Shown: positions 17,404 through 26,473 of the stretch, one piece after another
How positions within the stretch are numbered: position 1 is the first letter of the stretch
How the letters are laid out: the number at the start of each line of letters is the position of its first letter
Origin: Anaerostipes sp.
Lineage (GTDB): Bacteria; Bacillota; Clostridia; Lachnospirales; Lachnospiraceae
DNA: 64,000 nt
Reading direction: 5' to 3'
NCBI RefSeq assembly: GCF_018381315.1
Contig: NZ_JAGZSD010000001.1
Span: 1 to 64,000, forward strand
Notes under the pieces: generated by a model
What the model saw: the letters and a program-made list of their open reading frames with translations, nothing else
Databases searched by the model: none
Told to the model about the DNA's origin: nothing
Translations under genes and position numbers: made by a program

Positions 17404-18981
17404 ATGAAACGGTATGATTTGATCGTTGTTGGAGCGGGTCCGTCCGGCCTGTCTGCGGCTATTGAGGCGGCAAAAAAGGGAATGCAGGTGGTTGTTTTTG
17501 ACGAAAATGAAAAACCTGGGGGACAGCTGTTTAAGCAGATACATAAGTTCTTTGGCTCTAAAGAACATAAGGCCAAGATCAGGGGATTTAAGATTGGGGA
17601 AGACCTGTTAAAGGAAGCGGAACAGGCGGGAGTGCAGGTTGTCTTAAATGCCGCGGTCATAGGGCTTTATCTGGATAAAGAGATCACAGTGCGGATCGGA
17701 GATGAAATTCATCATTTCAAAGGAGATGCCATAATTACAGCAACCGGGGCTTCAGAAAATATGGTGACCTTTGACGGGTGGACACTGCCGGGGGTCATCG
17801 GAGCAGGGGCGGCCCAGACCATGATGAATCTGCACGGCATAAAGCCCGGGAAAAAAGTTTTAATGCTTGGAAGCGGAAATGTAGGCCTTGTGGTCAGCTA
17901 TCAGCTGATGCAGGCAGGCTGTGAAGTGGCGGCTCTCGTGGATGCGGCTCCGCGGATCGGAGGGTATGGTGTCCACGCCGCAAAGGTGGCCAGATGCGGC
18001 GTGCCGTTTTACTTATCCCACACCATTGTAAAAGCAGAAGGAGAAGATTGTGTCACAGGTGTTACGATCGCCAAAGTAGATGAGAACTGGCAGACCGTGC
18101 CGGGCTCCGAAAAGCATTTTGATGTGGATACCATATGTCTCGCAGTCGGACTTTCCCCGATGTCCCAGCTGCTTAAGATGGCAGGATGCAGAACGGAGGA
18201 CAATCCGAAAAAGGGAGGGCAGGTGCCGATCTGTGATGAATACGGTGAGACATCAGTGAAAGGGATCTTCGCAGCAGGAGATGTCTCCGGCATTGAAGAA
18301 GCCAGCTCTGCCATGATCGAAGGCCGTATGGCAGGAACAGCCGCTGCCTGCGAACTTGGTTTTATGGAAGAAAAAGAACGGGATGAAAAGCTTGCTTCCC
18401 TGGAGGAAGCACTAGAAAGTCTCAGGCAGGGAATGTTCGGGCCGGAGAACAAAGGAAAGCTTTTGGAGAAAACAGAAGAGGGCTGTGGCATTTCCATGAA
18501 CCTTCTTGAAAAAGGGTATCTGGATGAGACAGAGGTGAAACAGTACCCGGGAGTTACGAAGACCATAGGGGTTCATCCGGTAATGGAATGTACCCAGAAC
18601 ATTCCCTGTAACCCATGCCAGGATGCCTGCCCGAAAAAATGTATCAAAATCGGAGAAAACATTACCTCCCTGCCGGCGGTGGATCCGGAAGCCCAATGCA
18701 TCGGATGCGGTATGTGTGTGGCTGCCTGTTCCGGCCAGGCTATTTTCCTGGTCAATGAGCAGTATGAAGAGGACTATGCAAGTGTGACTCTGCCATATGA
18801 ATTTCTTCCCCTGCCGGAAAAAGGAGAAGCGGGAAAGGCACTTGACCGCAGCGGAAATGAAGTATGCCCGGCAGAGGTGATTGATGTCAAGACATCAAAG
18901 GCATTTGACCGCACCAGCCTTCTGACCATCAGAGTGCCTGTTGAAATGGCAATGAAGGCAAGATTTTTTCAGGCATCATAA
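17404..18981 (+). CDS. FAD/NAD(P) oxidoreductase with C-terminal double 4Fe-4S domain (HcnB-like)
   Basis: 525-aa flavoprotein. The N-terminal FAD site is V-G-A-G-P-S-G-L-S-A-A, then G-G-Q-L-F-K-Q, T-A-T-G-A-S-E-N, a second Rossmann motif L-G-S-G-N-V-G-L-V, and the FAD end motif I-F-A-A-G-D-V-S-G-I-E-E-A. After a linker, residues about 395-445 hold two 4Fe-4S sites (C-x2-C-x3-C-x3-C and C-x2-C-x2-C-x3-C). The ferredoxin part distinguishes it from plain HcnB and suggests that electrons leave to a low-potential acceptor, as expected in an anaerobe. Part of a three-subunit complex with its neighbours. Confidence 0.88.
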   Translation: MKRYDLIVVGAGPSGLSAAIEAAKKGMQVVVFDENEKPGGQLFKQIHKFFGSKEHKAKIRGFKIGEDLLKEAEQAGVQVVLNAAVIGLYLDKEITVRIGDEIHHFKGDAIITATGASENMVTFDGWTLPGVIGAGAAQTMMNLHGIKPGKKVLMLGSGNVGLVVSYQLMQAGCEVAALVDAAPRIGGYGVHAAKVARCGVPFYLSHTIVKAEGEDCVTGVTIAKVDENWQTVPGSEKHFDVDTICLAVGLSPMSQLLKMAGCRTEDNPKKGGQVPICDEYGETSVKGIFAAGDVSGIEEASSAMIEGRMAGTAAACELGFMEEKERDEKLASLEEALESLRQGMFGPENKGKLLEKTEEGCGISMNLLEKGYLDETEVKQYPGVTKTIGVHPVMECTQNIPCNPCQDACPKKCIKIGENITSLPAVDPEAQCIGCGMCVAACSGQAIFLVNEQYEEDYASVTLPYEFLPLPEKGEAGKALDRSGNEVCPAEVIDVKTSKAFDRTSLLTIRVPVEMAMKARFFQAS

Positions 18982-19017
18982 CAGGTGCAGTTCAAAATGA
19001 CGGAGGAGGAATGAACA

Positions 19018-19338
19018 GTGAATCAGATCAATGACAGGTCAAAAAAAATAAAGGAATTTATTCCGGCTGAGGATGATGATACAATTATCTGCCGGTGTGA
19101 AGAGATCACAAAGGGAGAGATCCGGAAAGCGGTTCACGACGGGATGTTTACACTGACAGAGATCCGCAGATATTTAAGGACGGGAATGGGGCTCTGCCAG
19201 GGCCAGACCTGTTCGAAGCTGGTCAAGGGAATCGTGGCAGGGGAGCTTGGAGTTTCACCGGCAGAATTGGAGCCTGCTGCTTCAAGAGCACCGATGCGCC
19301 CTACAGAAATGAAAGTTTTGGGAAAGGAGGTACGCTAA
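19018..19338 (+). CDS. BFD-like (2Fe-2S)-binding subunit
   Basis: 106-aa protein with a BFD-type [2Fe-2S] domain: I-I-C-R-C-E-E-I-T-K-G-E and, 35 residues on, G-M-G-L-C-Q-G-Q-T-C. In HcnB-type oxidases this domain is usually fused to the flavoprotein; here it is a separate chain. It starts with GTG, placed 7 bases after GGAGGAGGA. An ATG at 19011 is out of frame and too close to that site. The stop lies 1 base before the next ATG. Confidence 0.85.
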   Translation: MNQINDRSKKIKEFIPAEDDDTIICRCEEITKGEIRKAVHDGMFTLTEIRRYLRTGMGLCQGQTCSKLVKGIVAGELGVSPAELEPAASRAPMRPTEMKVLGKEVR

Positions 19339-19339
19339 T

Positions 19340-20470
19340 ATGGGAAACAACTGTGCAGATGTTATTGTGGTTGGAGGAGGCATTATTGGAAATGCCACAG
19401 CTTACTATCTGGCAAAGAAAGGCTGTTCCGTTATCGTGCTGGAGAAAAGTGACCACCTGGGTGACGGAGGATCCAGCAGAAACGGAGGCGGAGTCCGGCA
19501 GTCGGGCCGTGATAAGCGGGAACTGCCCCTTGCTATGTACGGGATAAAGAATCTGTGGCCCACACTTTCAGAGGAGCTGGGAACTGATGTGGAATACTGC
19601 CAGGACGGAAATCTCCGCCTTGGAAAGACGGAAAAGCATATGGAAATACTCAGCGGCCTGGCAGAAAATGCCCGTTCCTGCGGACTGGATGTGCGCATGA
19701 TCTCCGGGGAAGAAGTCAGGGATATCTGTCCATATCTCTCTGATGAAGTCATAGGAGCCAGCTGGTGTCCCACAGACGGCCATGCAAATCCTATGCTTGC
19801 TACGCTGGCGTTTTACAAGAAAGCCAGAGAATTGGGTGCCAGATTCATAACCGGGGAGGATGTGACGGCTGTTCGGAAGGTCCGCGGGAAAGCAAGGCAG
19901 CTTATCACCAAAAAAAATGTGTATGAAGCAGAAAGTATCATACTGGCAGCGGGAATCCACAGCCGGGAGATCGCAGGAACCGCAGGCGTGGATATCCCCA
20001 TGCAGCCGGCACTGCTGGAATGTCTGGTGACGGAGGCTGAACCGGAGATGTTCGGCCAGATGCTGGGAACAGCGGAAGCGGACTTTTATGGCCATCAGAC
20101 AAAGCATGGTTCTTTTGTGTTCGGAGGCTCCTCTAATTTTGAAGGCTTCAACAAAGACAACGGGACTCCGGTCAATTCAAGTATTACGGCATCCTGTATC
20201 TGCCGGGGCATCATGAAATATTTCCCCTCCCTCTCGGAAGCAAAAATTGTCCGTACCTGGGCCGGCTGGATGGACCTATGCGCCGACAAAGTACCGGTCA
20301 TCAGCAAAGTAGAGGAAGTGCCCGGCCTGATCCTTGCCTGCGGCTTTTCAGGACACGGATTCGGCATCGCTCCGGCAGTGGGAGAACAGCTCTCCCAGTT
20401 GGTTGTTGACGGCAGCACAGCCCTGGATCTGACAGAATTAAGGTACGACCGATTCCAGGCAAAGATCTGA
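19340..20470 (+). CDS. DadA/HcnC-like FAD-dependent amine/amino-acid oxidoreductase
   Basis: 376-aa DAO-family flavoenzyme. It starts with V-V-G-G-G-I-I-G-N-A-T-A-Y-Y-L-A and E-K, then G-S-S-R-N-G-G-G-V-R-Q-S-G-R, in which the loop precedes the flavin isoalloxazine. At the C-terminus G-F-S-G-H-G-F-G-I-A-P closes the active site. This family oxidises D-amino acids, glycine, sarcosine, opines or amines, and it is probably the catalytic subunit of the complex. The genes in the cluster are separated by only 1-66 bases. Substrate cannot be read from the sequence. Confidence 0.88.
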   Translation: MGNNCADVIVVGGGIIGNATAYYLAKKGCSVIVLEKSDHLGDGGSSRNGGGVRQSGRDKRELPLAMYGIKNLWPTLSEELGTDVEYCQDGNLRLGKTEKHMEILSGLAENARSCGLDVRMISGEEVRDICPYLSDEVIGASWCPTDGHANPMLATLAFYKKARELGARFITGEDVTAVRKVRGKARQLITKKNVYEAESIILAAGIHSREIAGTAGVDIPMQPALLECLVTEAEPEMFGQMLGTAEADFYGHQTKHGSFVFGGSSNFEGFNKDNGTPVNSSITASCICRGIMKYFPSLSEAKIVRTWAGWMDLCADKVPVISKVEEVPGLILACGFSGHGFGIAPAVGEQLSQLVVDGSTALDLTELRYDRFQAKI

Positions 20471-20498
20471 TTATAAAAAACAAAAATGGGGGAAAACT

Positions 20499-21341
20499 AT
20501 GGAGCCGAAACATCCAAAAAAATTGATCGTACCCAAACAGCCGTCATTGGTGATGACTACATCCCACTACTACAAGGCCGTTATGACAGCTTATGGAATT
20601 TCACATTTTTATGCATTCAGAGTCGAAGAGGACGTCCACGACATCCTGTCCATTGTACCGGACGGATGTGTGGACTTTCTGTTTTACTGCAGCCAGGACC
20701 ACCCGTATGCAAGCATCATCGGCACGAGACTGAAGGCTTCCCCGATGATAGGAAAACCGGGAGATTATTTTTTCGGCGTCCGGTTCATGCCCGGAAAAGT
20801 CCTCCTTCCGGACACCGTAAAGCCGGATGAGCTGGTGGAAGGGGAGGCGGCCCTGATGGAATTTATGAAGGAGGAAGAAGTGTTTGACAAGATCATTATG
20901 AGCCGTGATTTTCTGGCACAGATCCGAAACTTTTTAGAATTCTACGTAAATTATCATCAGGACGCACTGGAGCATCTCGATGACCGGAATCTTGGAAATT
21001 ATCTGGTGGATGAAATCACCCAGAGAGCCGGAAATATAAAAATAGAAGAATTGGGAGAACTGACCGGGTATTCTGTCCGTTATGTCAACAAAGTGTTTAA
21101 AGAAAACATGGGAATTTCCCCGAAAACCTACTGCAAGATCGCCAGGTTCCAGACGATTTTAAACAGTTTGAAATGGGAGGAAGACGAAAAAGACCTTCTG
21201 GCTATTGCCATGAATGCAGGTTATTATGACCAGTCTCATATGATGAAGGATTTTCGAAAATACACAAATATGACACCGGTACGGTACGTAAAAAGCCTGG
21301 AGGAAGCGGAATATAAAAACAGGTTAATCATACTTGGATAA
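20499..21341 (+). CDS. AraC family transcriptional regulator
   Basis: 280-aa regulator. The N-terminal part (residues about 20-120, with P-D-G-C-V-D-F-L-F-Y and F-F-G-V-R-F-M-P-G) is the DUF6597-like sensor found in many AraC proteins. The C-terminal 100 residues hold two helix-turn-helix motifs (I-E-E-L-G-E-L-T-G-Y-S-V-R-Y-V-N-K-V-F-K and A-I-A-M-N-A-G-Y-Y-D-Q-S-H-M-M-K-D-F). It lies 28 bases after the oxidase gene, so it is probably made from the same transcript and controls the cluster. GGGGGA precedes the ATG. Confidence 0.85.
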   Translation: MEPKHPKKLIVPKQPSLVMTTSHYYKAVMTAYGISHFYAFRVEEDVHDILSIVPDGCVDFLFYCSQDHPYASIIGTRLKASPMIGKPGDYFFGVRFMPGKVLLPDTVKPDELVEGEAALMEFMKEEEVFDKIIMSRDFLAQIRNFLEFYVNYHQDALEHLDDRNLGNYLVDEITQRAGNIKIEELGELTGYSVRYVNKVFKENMGISPKTYCKIARFQTILNSLKWEEDEKDLLAIAMNAGYYDQSHMMKDFRKYTNMTPVRYVKSLEEAEYKNRLIILG

Positions 21342-21424
21342 GAAACAGGAAGGAAGAAAAAATGGAATATACAAGAACAAATGATTCATCCGGCGTGCCG
21401 CTGGAGGGAAATGAGCAGTGAAAA

Positions 21425-21457
21425 AGAGCTGACGTGTCAAAACATCAGCTCTCAGGT
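21425..21457 (-). terminator. Terminator of xpt
   Basis: An AGAGCTGA / TCAGCTCT stem is followed on the minus strand by CTCTTTTTCAC and on the plus strand by CAGGTTTTTAA. It lies between the AraC gene and xpt and may serve both strands. Confidence 0.7.
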
Positions 21458-21472
21458 TTTTAATATGTAGGT

Positions 21473-22048
21473 TTACTGCTCTCTAAAACAAATCTTTCCG
21501 TCTTTCGGATCTTCAACGATAGCCAGAGATTCTAAATGTACGCCTTTATCACGGATAATCTGTCCGCCGTCCTGGAAACCTTTCTCAATCACGATACCGC
21601 AGCCCACCAGGTTCGCACCAGAGCCGTTGACAAGATCAATCAGGCCGTTCAAAGCCTGTCCGTTGGCAAGGAAATCATCAATGATCAAAATATTGTCATC
21701 CGGAGACAAAAACTTCTTTTCAACAAAAATATCAAACTCCAAGCCCTTTGTATATGAGATTACCTTAGAGGTCAGCAGGTCGCCGTCCAGATTCTTAGAC
21801 ATGGACTTCTTGGCAAATACAACCGGGATATTGTCAAAATACTGTGCTGCAATCGTAGCGATCCCGATCCCTGAAGCTTCAATGGTTAAAATTCTGGTGA
21901 TATTTTCTGGAAATAATCTTCTGAATTCTTTTCCGATCTCCTGCAGCAGCCCGATGTCCATCTGGTGGTTTAAGAAACTGTCAACTTTGAGGATTCCCCC
22001 ATCCTTTAATACGCCGTCCTTTACAATGCGCTCCTCTAATAATTTCAT
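21473..22048 (-). CDS. xpt: Xanthine phosphoribosyltransferase
   Basis: 191-aa purine salvage enzyme converting xanthine and PRPP to XMP. The PRPP-binding motif I-L-I-I-D-D-F-L-A-N-G-Q-A is present near residue 125, and the N-terminus M-K-L-L-E-E-R-I is the family's standard start. The frame continues upstream for 58 codons, but GGAG lies 6 bases before this ATG. It is divergent from guaA, which uses XMP to make GMP, so the two act in sequence. I saw no purine riboswitch upstream of it. Confidence 0.92.
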   Translation of the reverse strand: MKLLEERIVKDGVLKDGGILKVDSFLNHQMDIGLLQEIGKEFRRLFPENITRILTIEASGIGIATIAAQYFDNIPVVFAKKSMSKNLDGDLLTSKVISYTKGLEFDIFVEKKFLSPDDNILIIDDFLANGQALNGLIDLVNGSGANLVGCGIVIEKGFQDGGQIIRDKGVHLESLAIVEDPKDGKICFREQ

Positions 22049-22129
22049 AAAATTCTCCATTTCATTCGACTTTTTTATCATTCTAGCACCAAAAGCTGTC
22101 AAAATCAATGAGATCAGGGAAGAATTGAG

Positions 22130-22158
22130 TTGTAAAAAGACCATGCCTACCTTATAAT
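22130..22158 (+). promoter_or_regulatory. Promoter of guaA
   Basis: The -35 TTGTAA and perfect -10 TATAAT are separated by 17 bases. The -10 lies 55 bases before the guaA GTG. Confidence 0.65.
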
Positions 22159-22213
22159 ATATAAGAATATAGGATATTTTATAAAGTAATACAGGAATAT
22201 AGGAGGAACGCCC

Positions 22214-23755
22214 GTGAACCACGAGAAATTTCTAGTCCTTGATTTCGGGGGACAGTACAATCAGCTTATTGCAAGGAGAGTCAGAGAATGTAACGTTTAT
22301 TGTGAAATCAAACCTTACACTGCCTCACTTGAAGAAATAAAAGAATACAATCCAAAAGGAATCATTTTTACCGGAGGACCGAACAGCGTCTACGGAGAAG
22401 ATTCCGCTACCTATGAAAAAGCAATCTTTGAACTGGGAATCCCGATCCTGGGTATCTGCTACGGCTCCCAGCTGATGGCACATGTCCTGGGCGGCAAGGT
22501 AGGGACTGCGCCTGTCAGCGAGTATGGACACACAGAAGTGGATCTGGATCCTTCATCAAAGATCTTTGACGGCGTGGGAGAAAAAACAGTCTGCTGGATG
22601 AGCCATACAGACTATATCGCAGAAGCACCGGAAGGCTTTAAGATTACCGCAACGACTCCGGTATGCCCGGTGGCAGCGATGGAAAATGCGGACAAGAAGC
22701 TTTATGCAACCCAGTTCCATCCGGAAGTTATGCATACAGAACAGGGAAAAGAAATGATCTATAATTTCTTATATAAAGTATGTGAGTGCAGGGGTGACTG
22801 GAACATGGATTCTTTTGTGGAAGACATGATCAAATCCATTCGTGAAAAAGTAGGAGACGGAAAAGTGCTCTGTGCATTATCCGGCGGCGTGGATTCCTCT
22901 GTGGCAGCCGTTATGCTGGCAAAGGCAGTTGGAAAACAGCTGACCTGTGTCTTCGTAGACCATGGCCTGCTCCGCAAAAATGAAGGAGATGAAGTGGAAG
23001 CAGTCTTCGGGCCGGAAGGACCGTATGATCTGAACTTTATCCGTGTGAATGTACAGGACAGATTTTATGAGAAATTAGCCGGAGTAGAAGAGCCGGAACA
23101 GAAACGCAAAATTATCGGTGAAGAATTTATCCGTGTGTTTGAGGAAGAAGCAAAGAAAATCGGATCTGTGGACTTCCTTGTACAGGGAACTATTTACCCG
23201 GATGTGGTGGAAAGCGGTGTGGGAAAATCTGCCACCATCAAATCCCATCATAATGTGGGAGGGCTTCCTGACTATGTAGATTTCAAGGAGATCATCGAGC
23301 CTCTCCGCGACCTGTTTAAAGATGAAGTAAGGCAGGCCGGAAGAGAGCTTGGAATCCCGGAATACCTTGTTATGAGACAGCCATTCCCGGGACCGGGACT
23401 TGGAATCCGTATCATTGGGGAAGTGACAGCTGAGAAGGTTAAGATCGTGCAGGATGCTGATGCAATCTACAGAGAAGAGATTGCAAAGGCAGGAGTTGAC
23501 AAAGGACTTGGCCAGTATTTTGCGGCCCTGACAAACATGAGGTCTGTGGGAGTTATGGGGGATGGAAGAACCTATGACTATGCCATTGCATTGAGGGCTG
23601 TTAATACGTCAGACTTTATGACTGCAGATGCAGCACAGATTCCTTGGGAAGTGCTTGGGAAGGTAACTACCAGGATCGTGAATGAAGTGGAGCATGTGAA
23701 CCGGGTGATGTACGACTGCACGGGGAAACCGCCGGCTACGATTGAGTTTGAGTAG
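22214..23755 (+). CDS. guaA: GMP synthase (glutamine-hydrolysing)
   Basis: Full-length 513-aa enzyme turning XMP, ATP and glutamine into GMP. The amidotransferase domain has the nucleophile in G-I-C-Y-G-S-Q and the His/Glu in F-H-P-E-V. The ATP-pyrophosphatase domain has the PP-loop L-S-G-G-V-D-S-S-V, and the C-terminal dimerisation part ends in P-P-A-T-I-E-F-E. It starts with GTG, 8 bases after AGGAGGA. Confidence 0.96.
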   Translation: MNHEKFLVLDFGGQYNQLIARRVRECNVYCEIKPYTASLEEIKEYNPKGIIFTGGPNSVYGEDSATYEKAIFELGIPILGICYGSQLMAHVLGGKVGTAPVSEYGHTEVDLDPSSKIFDGVGEKTVCWMSHTDYIAEAPEGFKITATTPVCPVAAMENADKKLYATQFHPEVMHTEQGKEMIYNFLYKVCECRGDWNMDSFVEDMIKSIREKVGDGKVLCALSGGVDSSVAAVMLAKAVGKQLTCVFVDHGLLRKNEGDEVEAVFGPEGPYDLNFIRVNVQDRFYEKLAGVEEPEQKRKIIGEEFIRVFEEEAKKIGSVDFLVQGTIYPDVVESGVGKSATIKSHHNVGGLPDYVDFKEIIEPLRDLFKDEVRQAGRELGIPEYLVMRQPFPGPGLGIRIIGEVTAEKVKIVQDADAIYREEIAKAGVDKGLGQYFAALTNMRSVGVMGDGRTYDYAIALRAVNTSDFMTADAAQIPWEVLGKVTTRIVNEVEHVNRVMYDCTGKPPATIEFE

Positions 23756-24225
23756 TTTACGAGCAATCTGTTTAAGCGTTGGAAACGATTTGGAGACATT
23801 TCGGATATCATTTAATGAATAAATCACTTTAATAGCATATAAAACCTTACTGATTTTTAGAAAGTGAAAATTGGGTAGGTTTTTGGCGTTTATTTTTTGT
23901 ATGGCTTTTTGTTAAATTTAGGTGTTATGCCAGGAGGTTGAGGAATTGGGTATTACAAGAACCACACTGGAACCCATTATCCCGCCTGTGTGGGCGTATT
24001 TTCGGTAGCTATCCGGCCTACCATCAATCATAAAGAAGAAGCGCTGTTTTAGATAGGCTACCGCCCGGATGTAGTAACAACTCATGTTATAAGGTTCAAA
24101 GGCATATTGTATTATATAACACGGGTTGATGTATTCGAGGGCTACAAGGCAGATCTGACCTTGTATTGTAAGAGAAAAAATGGGGGATATTACACCAATG
24201 TCATTAAGATAATATTTTAGTGGTA
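23756..24225. other. Gene-free stretch between guaA and the IS remnant
   Basis: No open frame longer than a few dozen codons, no tRNA, no repeat and no clear terminator was seen. Short coding-like fragments with stops on both strands suggest decayed sequence, possibly of the neighbouring insertion element, but nothing is recognisable. Confidence 0.5.
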
Positions 24226-25200
24226 TCAGTAACCCCGGAGAATGATGTTTATATACACTCGTTCTTCGGGATTTACGGAATCTTTTGGTCGGGATCGGTT
24301 GGGCCTTTCTGGTAATGAGAACCTTGCTATTGTGATCCCTATATCAAACGGAGGTTCATTTCTTTTGTGTCTAAAAATGTAATACAGATTCGGACGCTTC
24401 TGTGAAATGATCTGTTGGTGGTGTTTCGGGTCTTCTTCCGGAAGACTTGTAGCTACCAATTCATAGTTTTCAACTTTTAACCGAGACCAAACAAAACGAA
24501 TCGTTAGTTCGTTATCGGCGCATTTACTGTCTTTTATTTAATCAAAACGTGCCTGTTTGCTGAAATATTTGTATTTGATTTGATTTCCTGCCTAGTGGAT
24601 TGTCTGGTAATTATAATATCACGCGTCAGGTCAAAAGTTCCCTCGGAGGGAAAATCAAATTCTGATGACATGCTTGCGCGTGAACCAATGTCCCTAATCC
24701 TAATGACATAATTAAAAAGTCGCTTCTCTATATGTGCAAACAGATTGTAATTCTCGTATCCTCTATCTGCCACAATAATAACTGGATAAGTTTCCGCAGG
24801 CTGATCAACTATAGTGCAAGCAGCATCTGTTTTATTCTCTTTCAATCCACGCTGGATAACTGCATCAATAAAGACTTTGCTGCACACATCATATAGATTG
24901 TTTAAACGAAGAGTGGAATAATGATAATCACCTAATATATAATCTTCTTTGGGATTAAAGGGTAGGGAGAGGTCACTGCCATCGATTGCAGCAATCCGGT
25001 ACCCTTAAAACAAAATAGGCTTGGAAGTTAACTTGTCCCGAAATAATTTGAAAAAGTATTTGGAATCAGGGAATAGTTCTCTAGATGAGCTGTAATTTTT
25101 CAAATACACGCATCCAAACAGGTCTTTAAATAATCTGCATTTTTGTTCATTTGTAATATCTCCTTTAAACAAGAGGCTTCGCCACAAATTTTTGTATCAT
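24226..25200 (-). pseudogene. Decayed IS4-family transposase
   Basis: Pieces of one DDE transposase lie in order on the minus strand. The catalytic start is I-A-A-I-D-G-S-D-L-S-L-P near 24990. Next come N-N-L-Y-D-V-C-S-K and the second catalytic Asp in I-I-V-A-D-R-G-Y-E-N-Y near 24770. A later part follows, V-E-N-Y-E-L-V-A-T-S-L-P-E-E near 24470. Stop codons and frame changes interrupt it at about 25005 and 24540, and the C-terminal Y-x-x-R-W-x-I-E-x-x-F-R-E-L-K region is missing. No terminal inverted repeats were recognised. It marks one edge of the island that carries the restriction-modification genes. Confidence 0.75.
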
Positions 25201-25328
25201 TGTCAATACTTTTTTGAAAAATCATAAAAAAGAGCAGGGTATATATTTCTATACACCTTGCTTTATCAGAGTATCCGCATCTCAGCCTTAACTTAATGAC
25301 ATTGGGTATTACCAAAAAAATAATAATA

Positions 25329-26174
25329 TTATATTAATTCACGAAGTAGTTCTGGCCATCGTTCAAATACTTCCTGTCCAACTATAACCTCATCAACCGC
25401 CCTAGAATTAAGAGCATCAATAATTCGACATAGATATGACTTTCCCTGTGTCCACCATGTTCTATAGGCATCTAAAAATAAAATATGATGTACTTTATAC
25501 CCCGTTCTGTCAAAAAGATCTTTGAATTCGTAACCATCAAGTTGTGTTTCATAAACTCCATCTGCAACTCTGCTGCCAAATGTTGTTGCATAATAATATT
25601 CTTTTATTTCCCACACAATAGACGGATTCTGGATACCCGGATATGCCCCATCAAACCGTCGTGAAGAACCCCCAATAATGTTTCCGTGTCTATCCCATAT
25701 ATATGTCAATCCTCTAGGGTCATCATCAAATTCCATTGTATGTGTATTACCTTTTATCTCACGAATTGTCTTTTCAGCAAGAATATTGATTATTGCAGTA
25801 AAGTAAGCAATTTGTTTCATAGCACCTTTTTGTTTATTGAGTGGTAATTTACACTGCAAATTGTCCTGTTTATAAATAGGATAGACACTTTCAAATGCCC
25901 GTCTTGCTGTTTCAGCATCCATCAAATTATTTTGAACATCATTATTTAACAAATCAGCACGCATGTTAGTGTACGTCAACGCATCACTGATAGTATTATT
26001 GTCTATACGAGTATGTGTTTCGCGGCAAAGATTTTCGATTTCTTGTTTTGTGTATTTTCTGACAGTGCCGGACCCCCTTTTTGAGTAACCCAACTGTTCG
26101 GAAATAAATTTTATAAATGGCCAAAATTCGGCGGGCGCATCCATAAATTTATCAAATGCCCTCATCTTGTTCAA
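25329..26174 (-). CDS. Type II restriction endonuclease (PD-(D/E)XK)
   Basis: 281-aa protein not known to me by name. A PD-(D/E)XK-type site is visible at residues about 175-195: D-G-A-Y-P-G-I-Q-N-P followed by V-W-E-I-K-E-Y-Y, giving D...E-x-K. Its 5' end overlaps the controller gene by 23 bases and a divergent adenine methyltransferase lies next to it, the classic layout of a controller-regulated R-M system. Specificity cannot be read. Codons are AT-rich compared with the core genes, in line with recent acquisition. Alternative: another nuclease of a defence locus. Confidence 0.75.
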   Translation of the reverse strand: MNKMRAFDKFMDAPAEFWPFIKFISEQLGYSKRGSGTVRKYTKQEIENLCRETHTRIDNNTISDALTYTNMRADLLNNDVQNNLMDAETARRAFESVYPIYKQDNLQCKLPLNKQKGAMKQIAYFTAIINILAEKTIREIKGNTHTMEFDDDPRGLTYIWDRHGNIIGGSSRRFDGAYPGIQNPSIVWEIKEYYYATTFGSRVADGVYETQLDGYEFKDLFDRTGYKVHHILFLDAYRTWWTQGKSYLCRIIDALNSRAVDEVIVGQEVFERWPELLRELI

Positions 26175-26385
26175 CCTCCTTAAATATATCAGAAATATTC
26201 ATATTTAAGGCATCAGCCATTTTTTCGATATTTTCAATGGATACATTGCGTTGACCACGTTCAATATCACTAATATAAGTTCTATGTAATCCGCACATAT
26301 CGGCAAATGATTCTTGCGAAATATGTTTTTCTGATCTAAATTTCCGAATAGCCCGACCAAACAAAACCTGTATTTCTTCTTTCAT
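26152..26385 (-). CDS. XRE-type controller protein of the R-M system
   Basis: 77-aa helix-turn-helix protein (residues about 8-68): R-K-F-R-S-E-K-H-I-S-Q-E-S-F-A-D-M-C-G-L-H-R-T-Y-I form helices 1-3 and S-D-I-E-R-G-Q-R-N-V-S the fourth. This is the size and sequence type of C proteins, which first activate and later limit restriction enzyme synthesis so the methyltransferase is made first. It is co-transcribed with the endonuclease by a 23-base overlap, and the C-boxes lie in the divergent promoter region. Confidence 0.85.
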   Translation of the reverse strand: MKEEIQVLFGRAIRKFRSEKHISQESFADMCGLHRTYISDIERGQRNVSIENIEKMADALNMNISDIFKEVEQDEGI

Positions 26386-26423
26386 GTCTTGACACCTCCA
26401 TGTTGTATTATTATAATAGAATT

Positions 26424-26451
26424 GTAGACCATAGGTCTACAGACTATAAGT
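26424..26451. promoter_or_regulatory. Probable C-box operators of the controller protein
   Basis: Two adjacent dyads lie in the 88-base gap between the controller and methyltransferase genes. The first is GTAGACC-x3-GGTCTAC (26424-26440), the second AGACTATAAGT (26441-26451). GACT...AGT-type dyads in tandem are the known C-protein operators. A TATAAT for the controller gene lies just beside the first on the minus strand. Confidence 0.65.
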
Positions 26452-26473
26452 TACACGATTGGAGCGTTAAAAA

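Noticed and set aside
21362..21421. 19-codon frame with an AGGAAGG site after the AraC gene
   Set aside because: Too short, no homology visible, and it runs into the xpt terminator; kept only as a possibility.
22049..22213. Purine riboswitch between xpt and guaA
   Set aside because: The conserved loop and junction sequence of the guanine/xanthine aptamer was not found on either strand.
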